From Arsukibacterium tuosuense (GTDB lineage: Bacteria; Pseudomonadota; Gammaproteobacteria; Steroidobacterales; GCA-2729495), in the NCBI GenBank assembly GCA_945872065.1, contig CAMBYH010000016.1, positions 1-36,353 of the forward strand: a stretch of DNA of 36,353 nucleotides, written 5' to 3'. Positions within the stretch are counted from its first letter, which is position 1. The number at the start of each line of letters is the position of its first letter. This document shows positions 32,516-36,353 of the stretch, piece by piece. The notes below the pieces were generated by a model. That model was not told the origin of the DNA and did no database searches. It saw only the letters and a program-made list of their open reading frames with translations. Both the position numbers and the translations under genes were made by a program.

Positions 32516-33058
32516 TCAGTCTGCGAGCTTCATGGCCATGACAGCCTTGGTCTGGCGGCTGCGAAACGCGGCGAGCTTGTGGGTCAGGGTTGGGTACTCG
32601 GCGGCGAGTACCGCGATGGCGAAGAGCGCGGCGTTGGCCGCCCCTGCCTCGCCGATGGCAAAAGTAGCCACAGGCACGCCCCTCGGCATCTGCACGATCG
32701 AGAGCAGGGAATCCTGGCCCGCTAGGGCCTTGGTCTGGACGGGGACACCAAGCACCGGGAGAGTCGTCTTGGCCGCCAGCATGCCGGGCAGATGAGCGGC
32801 GCCGCCGGCCCCGGCAATGATCAGTTTCAGGCCCCGGTCCCGGGCCGACTCCGCGTAGTCAAACATCATCTGCGGAGTACGGTGGGCGGAGACCACCCGC
32901 TTCTCGAAGGGCACGCCAAACTCCTGAAGGATCTCGGCGGCGGCCCGGAGCGTGGGCCAGTCGGAATCCGAACCCATCACCACGCCCACGATCGGCCCAC
33001 TGGCGCTCTTGCGGACAGTCTTGCGGCCGACTTTCTTGCGCCGGGTCTTGGTGGTCAT
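32516..33058 (-). CDS. purE: N5-CAIR mutase (AIR carboxylase class I)
   Basis: The product (180 residues from ATG 33058; GTG at 33064 would add two) moves the carboxyl group of N5-CAIR to give CAIR. Class I motifs are [23 protein letters not shown] with catalytic His, [13 protein letters not shown] and VLGVPVQ, plus [17 protein letters not shown]. It carries an unusual Lys/Arg-rich N-terminal extension of about 18 residues ([15 protein letters not shown]) before the usual start of the domain; this may be disordered or nucleic-acid binding. The stop abuts the purK ATG. Between this gene and the nudix gene lies an 18-bp inverted repeat. Confidence 0.95.
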   Translation of the reverse strand: MTTKTRRKKVGRKTVRKSASGPIVGVVMGSDSDWPTLRAAAEILQEFGVPFEKRVVSAHRTPQMMFDYAESARDRGLKLIIAGAGGAAHLPGMLAAKTTLPVLGVPVQTKALAGQDSLLSIVQMPRGVPVATFAIGEAGAANAALFAIAVLAAEYPTLTHKLAAFRSRQTKAVMAMKLAD

Positions 33059-33082
33059 GGCCACATTCTACCCGTGGGCAAT

Positions 33083-33125
33083 GGGGACATGCCTCATTTC
33101 AGCTCGCGAAATGAGGCATGTCCCC
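33083..33125. repeat. 18-bp perfect inverted repeat, second palindrome family
   Basis: GGGGACATGCCTCATTTC (33083-33100) and its exact reverse complement (33108-33125) flank a seven-base loop, AGCTCGC. One G-T pair and A-T pairs extend the stem outward. It fills almost all of the gap between the nudix stop and the purE start. It resembles the GGGGAC-type palindromes linked to REP-associated transposases in other bacteria and shares no sequence with the TAGGAG REP family. No T-run follows, so it is not a standard terminator. Confidence 0.85.
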
Positions 33126-33126
33126 G

Positions 33127-33687
33127 TTACTGGCCCAGGATCCGGGCCAGTTTCAGGATGCCCGCCACGCTGATGCCATCTGTGATGCGCCCGTCCATGA
33201 CCATGGCGAGCGCCTCGCTGAAGGGCAGGCGGCGGATCTCCAGCTCCTCGGTCTCGTCGAACTCCGGGGTGCCGGGTGTCAGCCCTTCGGCGAGAAACAC
33301 ATAGCCCTCTTCGTCCGTCACCGAGTTGGAGGTGTGCATCTTCAGGATGAGGGCGAGTCGGGTGGCGGTGAGCCCCGTTTCTTCCTTGAGCTCCCGGCTC
33401 GCCGCCGACTCCAGCGGTTCGCCACTGGGTGCACCTCCCATCGGCAGTTCCCAGGAGTACTCGCCCAGGGGAAAGCGCCACTGGCCCACGAGCCAGGTGT
33501 GCTGGCTGTCGTCCAGGGGAAGGATGGCGACGGCGCGGTTCTTGAAGCTGATCTTGCCGTAGCGCGGCCGGCTCCCATCGGGCGCGATCGTGTCGTGGGT
33601 AGTGATGGCAAACCAGGGGTTCTCAAACTCGAGCCGGGTGGACAGCGTTTGCCAGGGATTGTCGATCGGGTTTTTATCGTTGGTCAT
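33127..33687 (-). CDS. Nudix hydrolase (ADP-sugar pyrophosphatase-like)
   Basis: The 186-residue protein carries a perfect Nudix box, GX5EX7REUXEEXGU, at residues 84-106 (Gly84, Glu90, Arg98, Glu99, Glu102, Glu103, Gly105). Segments typical of ADP-ribose/ADP-sugar pyrophosphatases surround it (NPWFAITTHDTIAPDG, VAILPLDDSQHTWLVGQWRFPLGEYSWELPMGG). It hydrolyses nucleoside diphosphate derivatives with Mg2+; the exact substrate is open. The start overlaps the DinF-like MATE stop (ATGA). It lies in a minus-strand series with purE, so a housecleaning role next to nucleotide synthesis is possible but not shown. Confidence 0.93.
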   Translation of the reverse strand: MTNDKNPIDNPWQTLSTRLEFENPWFAITTHDTIAPDGSRPRYGKISFKNRAVAILPLDDSQHTWLVGQWRFPLGEYSWELPMGGAPSGEPLESAASRELKEETGLTATRLALILKMHTSNSVTDEEGYVFLAEGLTPGTPEFDETEELEIRRLPFSEALAMVMDGRITDGISVAGILKLARILGQ

Positions 33688-35048
33688 GAGAGGCGGCCCG
33701 CAGCAGGAATCGTTGGGTCAGCTATCAGCGTGTCCTTGAGTCGATTGAACCACAGGTGCATGCCGAGGCCACGGAGAATCATGAAAGCGGTGAAAGCCAG
33801 CCACAACCCGTGATTGCCCAGGTCCCGGGTCACAAACCAGACGGGCAGAAACACCAGAAATGCCGTGGACGCCATCACCACGCGCATCTCCCGGCTCAGC
33901 GTGGCGCCCACATAGACGCCATCGTAGAAGAAGCTCCACACCGAGATCAGTGGCAGGACGATCAGCCAGGGCAGGTAGTCCAGAGCGGTCGCGCGGACCT
34001 CGGGCAAGCTGGTTAGCGTGCGGACGATCGCCGGTCCCGCGAGCCAGAACACCAGACTGAAGAGCACAGCAAACCCCAGCGACCACGCCAGTGTCCGGCG
34101 GACGGCGCGCAGCATGCCGTCCCTGTCCCGGGCGCCCACCGACTTGCCGACCAGCGCCTCCGCCGCATTGGCAATGCCATCGAGAGCGTAGGCGGTCAGC
34201 CACTGGAAGTTCATCAGAAGTGCATTGGCTGCCAGAAACACCGTGCCGAGCCGCGCGCCCTGCACGGTTACGAAGGCAAAGGTGAACATCAGGGCGAGGG
34301 TACGAATGAACAGATTGCCGTTGATCTTCAGCAGCGCACGGTAGGACTGCAGGTCCAGGAGCCGCGTACCGGCCCAGCTGCCGGGATAGCGTCGCAGCTC
34401 CCGGACCAGCAGCCCGGTGGCAACGGCAGCGCCGGCAAACTCGGCCAGCACTGCACCCGCCGCGACACCCCGCACCTTGAGGCCAAGGCCGAGCACGAAC
34501 CAGAGGTCCAGGACCACGTTGGTGAGGTTGATTGTCAGTGTGATGGCCAGCGGGCCGCGACCGTTCTGCATACCCAGCAGCCAGCCCAGTGCCACAAAGT
34601 TGAAGAGGGTCGCCGGAGCACTCCAGATCCGGATGTCGAAGTACTGGTAGGCATACCGTGTCACCTCCGGCTCTGCACCGATGACGCCGAAGGCTGCGTT
34701 CCGGATCGGGACCTGCAGGAGAATGATGAGGGCCCCGAGGGCCACCCCGATGATCACCGCCTCGCCGAGGGACTGACGGATCGCAGTGCTGGCGCGGGCA
34801 TCCCGCGCGAGCGATCCGTGGGCCTGGGCAGTGATGCCTGTGGTGCCCATGCGCAGAAAGTTGAGGCCAACGAAGAGGATGCTGAACACCTGAGCTGCCG
34901 CAGCGACGGCGGCGAGGTAGATGGCATCATCCAGATTGCCCAGCACGCCGGTCCCCACGAGCCCGACGAGTGGCACCGAAACCGACGAGACAATCATCGG
35001 CAGGGCAATCGCCCAGATCGCCCGGTGGCTGTAGGGGTCGGTGGTCAA
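33684..35048 (-). CDS. MATE family transporter, DinF type
   Basis: The 454-residue protein has about 12 membrane segments and DinF-type features: the start YSHRAIWAIALPMIVSSVSVPLVGLVGTGVLGNLDDAIYL, FLRMGTTGITAQAHG in the first half, and YALDGIANAAEALVGKSVGARD in the second. An open frame extends upstream to 35177, but that part overlaps the DUF962 gene and is not MATE-like. TTG at 35048, one base after the DUF962 stop, yields the expected N-terminus. The start codon is thus non-ATG and lacks a clear ribosome-binding site, which suggests coupling to DUF962 translation. It presumably exports toxic organic compounds by cation antiport; DinF homologues have been linked to oxidative and bile-salt stress. 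Confidence 0.88.
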   Translation of the reverse strand: MTTDPYSHRAIWAIALPMIVSSVSVPLVGLVGTGVLGNLDDAIYLAAVAAAAQVFSILFVGLNFLRMGTTGITAQAHGSLARDARASTAIRQSLGEAVIIGVALGALIILLQVPIRNAAFGVIGAEPEVTRYAYQYFDIRIWSAPATLFNFVALGWLLGMQNGRGPLAITLTINLTNVVLDLWFVLGLGLKVRGVAAGAVLAEFAGAAVATGLLVRELRRYPGSWAGTRLLDLQSYRALLKINGNLFIRTLALMFTFAFVTVQGARLGTVFLAANALLMNFQWLTAYALDGIANAAEALVGKSVGARDRDGMLRAVRRTLAWSLGFAVLFSLVFWLAGPAIVRTLTSLPEVRATALDYLPWLIVLPLISVWSFFYDGVYVGATLSREMRVVMASTAFLVFLPVWFVTRDLGNHGLWLAFTAFMILRGLGMHLWFNRLKDTLIADPTIPAAGRLS

Positions 35049-35049
35049 A

Positions 35050-35520
35050 TCAGGTGCGGATGCCGAGGGCAGCGTAGAGCTTGGCCAACACCCAGAGCGG
35101 GCCGACGAGGAGGAAGCGCAGGTCGCGGAAAAAGGAGGGCCGGCGTCCTTCGACGTAATGGCCGATGAACTGGCCAACCCAGCCGAGCGTAAAGACGAGC
35201 AGGGCGGTCAGCCAGAGCGGTGCCGCAAGTCGGTCCATGGCCTCGACCAGTGGAACCACGGCCAGAGCGATAAGCACCATGCCGATACCAAGGCGGGGCG
35301 CGAGGACCAGGTAATAGACACAAAGCCCAGCCAGCGCCAGCGTGCCCAGGTTCAGCCAGGGAGCGGCGGCAGCCAGGGTGTCCGGGACGGGGACGGACCA
35401 GAGCAGGCCGATCAGCGCAATCGCAATCAGCGGCACGCAAATGCTGTGCATCTGCCGGTTAAAGGGGTTCTGATGATCGGCCGAATACTCGGCCAGCAGC
35501 TGGGCGGCCTGGGTGCTCAT
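35050..35520 (-). CDS. DUF962/Mpo1-like membrane protein
   Basis: The 156-residue protein has four to five hydrophobic helices and the DUF962 (YGL010w/Mpo1-like) pattern: LLAEYSADHQNPFNRQMHSICVPLI at the start and GWVGQFIGHYVEGRRPSFFRDLRFLLVGPLWVLAKL at the end. His residues (about 17, 26 and in GHYVEGR) correspond to those thought to bind Fe2+ in yeast Mpo1, a 2-hydroxy fatty acid dioxygenase. The frame stays open upstream to 36114, but that segment is antisense to the OmpA-family gene and not Mpo1-like. ATG 35520 (or 35532, adding four residues) is taken. It is the first gene of the minus-strand series leading to dinF and nudix genes. Confidence 0.9.
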   Translation of the reverse strand: MSTQAAQLLAEYSADHQNPFNRQMHSICVPLIAIALIGLLWSVPVPDTLAAAAPWLNLGTLALAGLCVYYLVLAPRLGIGMVLIALAVVPLVEAMDRLAAPLWLTALLVFTLGWVGQFIGHYVEGRRPSFFRDLRFLLVGPLWVLAKLYAALGIRT

Positions 35521-35583
35521 AGGCAAGTTCATACCCCGTTCAGGCCACGGCGGCAAGCCTTGTATCCTGAGCCGGTGACCGCG

Positions 35584-35612
35584 TTGCTGGAGGGGGCTCT
35601 TTCTGCCATAAA
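35584..35612 (+). promoter_or_regulatory. possible promoter of the OmpA-family gene
   Basis: TTGCTG (35584-35589) and CATAAA (35607-35612) are spaced by 17 bases, 37 bases before the ATG. This is the only reasonable sigma-70-like pair in the 129-base divergent gap. Both boxes are imperfect. Confidence 0.35.
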
Positions 35613-35649
35613 GCTCCCGGCTGCAGCTTGTTGATCGAAGGAGCATTGA

Positions 35650-36327
35650 ATGACTACGCGGACTAGCAGAAGTATCGTCGCCCTGGTGCTGGGCACCACG
35701 GTGTTGGTGACCGGCTGCATGACCACTGACCCCTACACGGGCGAGCAGGAGGTCAATAAAACCAGCAAGGGCGCCGCCATTGGCGCCGGGGTGGGCGTGG
35801 CTATCGGCCTGCTCACTGGCGACAGCTCGGCTGAGCGCAAGAAGCGGGCACTGATCCTCGGCAGCGCCGGCGGCCTTGCCGGCGGTGCGGTGGGCAACTA
35901 CATGGACCGCCAGGAAGCGAAGCTGCGTGCACAGTTGCAGGGCACCGGAGTCAGCGTCACCCGGAACGGCAACAACATCATTCTGAATATGCCGGGCAAC
36001 GTCACCTTTCAGACCAACAGCGCCGACATCAACGCGGCGTTTTACCCGGTGCTGAATTCCGTGGGCATCGTCCTTAAGGAGTTCGACAAGACCATCGTGG
36101 ATGTGGCGGGCCATGCCGACAGTACGGGCCCTGACGACAAGAACATGGAGTTGTCCCAGCGACGGGCGGGTAGTGTCAGTTCCTACCTGGCTGCCCAGGG
36201 AATCAATGCCCAGCGGCTGGTCACGACCGGTTACGGCGAGACCCGCCCGATCGCGAGTAACGACACTGTCGAGGGTCGCCAGCAGAACCGCCGCGTGGAA
36301 ATCACGCTGGTCCCGGTGACGCAGTAA
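35650..36327 (+). CDS. OmpA-family outer-membrane lipoprotein (YiaD-like)
   Basis: The 225-residue protein has a lipoprotein signal with lipobox VTGC (Cys23), followed by Met at +2, so outer-membrane location is expected. Residues about 40-90 form glycine-zipper stretches (GAAIGAGVGVAIGLL, GSAGGLAGGAVGNYMD). Residues about 112-222 form an OmpA C-terminal peptidoglycan-binding domain with NVTFQTNSADI, VAGHADSTGPDDKNMELSQRRAGSV and GYGETRPIASNDTVEGRQQNRRVEI, including the Asp and Arg that hold diaminopimelate. It would tether the outer membrane to the cell wall. AAGGAG lies eight bases before the ATG. It resembles YiaD/Pal-like proteins; it is not Pal itself because of the glycine-zipper part. 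Confidence 0.94.
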   Translation: MTTRTSRSIVALVLGTTVLVTGCMTTDPYTGEQEVNKTSKGAAIGAGVGVAIGLLTGDSSAERKKRALILGSAGGLAGGAVGNYMDRQEAKLRAQLQGTGVSVTRNGNNIILNMPGNVTFQTNSADINAAFYPVLNSVGIVLKEFDKTIVDVAGHADSTGPDDKNMELSQRRAGSVSSYLAAQGINAQRLVTTGYGETRPIASNDTVEGRQQNRRVEITLVPVTQ

Positions 36328-36334
36328 CAGCTGT

Positions 36335-36353
36335 GTAGGAGCGCCTTGAGGCG
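36335..36353. repeat. REP arm, cut by window end
   Basis: The sequence reads GTAGGAGCGCCTTGAGGCG up to the last base, with one change (TTTAG to TTGAG) from the other GCGCC-type arms. It lies seven bases after the OmpA-family stop. A second inverted arm may follow outside the window. Confidence 0.75.

Noticed and set aside
35521-36114. Upstream extension of the DUF962 frame to 36114
   Set aside because: The extension is antisense to the OmpA-family gene and unlike any DUF962 N-terminus; a proper start is at 35520 or 35532.
1-36353. Genomic island or prophage
   Set aside because: No integrase, transposase, phage structural gene, tRNA or attachment repeat is visible, and codon character is uniform apart from the short AT-rich tract before the phasin gene.

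Overview
The window is GC-rich, tightly packed bacterial chromosome, most likely from a gammaproteobacterium. The grounds are class I PHA synthase with PhaR and phasin, RmuC, PurE/PurK, a FadI-type thiolase, a cytochrome b561-YceI pair, and REP palindromes of the kind common in Pseudomonas and relatives. I cannot place it more precisely; an environmental, PHA-storing lineage near Xanthomonadales/Nevskiales is a guess. About 30 protein genes are supported. I see no rRNA, tRNA, CRISPR array, transposase or prophage.

Left part (1-14.3 kb). A minus-strand chain runs from a 2043-residue SpvB/FG-GAP/RHS surface or secreted protein, through a small lipoprotein, rmuC, an ABC ATPase and an FtsX-type permease, to a CrtC/AttH-like lipocalin protein cut by the window edge. 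Spacings of a few bases to 34 bases suggest co-transcription. Divergent from the RHS gene are a secreted NxxGxxAF-repeat protein with a C-terminal sorting-tag-like tail and an overlapping alpha/beta hydrolase gene.

Middle part (14.3-24.6 kb). This holds a J-domain/zinc-ribbon/PilZ fusion, a small conserved-looking protein, a MATE exporter and a GabD-type semialdehyde dehydrogenase divergent from an FAH-family/SIMPL gene pair. It continues with a UbiD-family decarboxylase carrying a twin-arginine signal, an overlapping cytochrome b561-YceI-dienelactone hydrolase operon, and an AEC transporter. FAH, UbiD, dienelactone hydrolase and GabD families all occur in aromatic or carboxylate catabolism, but they lie in separate transcription units, so a shared pathway is only a suggestion.

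Right part (24.6 kb to end). A polyhydroxyalkanoate module (phasin, PhaR repressor, PhaC synthase) has a clear promoter, a PhaR-operator candidate and a terminator. It converges on an internally shortened sodium:alanine symporter homologue. Next is a long minus-strand series: Mpo1-like DUF962 protein, DinF-like MATE, Nudix hydrolase, PurE, PurK, DUF2141 protein, DUF924 protein and FadI-like thiolase. An OmpA-family lipoprotein closes the window on the plus strand.

The most unusual signal is a REP palindrome family whose arms read TAGGAGCGCCTTTAGGCGC or the TAGGAGCGGCTTTAGCCGC variant. One complete inverted pair lies inside the yceI reading frame and encodes the core of its signal peptide. Other copies supply the stop codons of at least four genes. 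Further points of interest are the RHS C-terminus/lipoprotein pair, the exported UbiD, the J-domain/PilZ fusion, the shortened symporter and a second, unrelated 18-bp inverted repeat.
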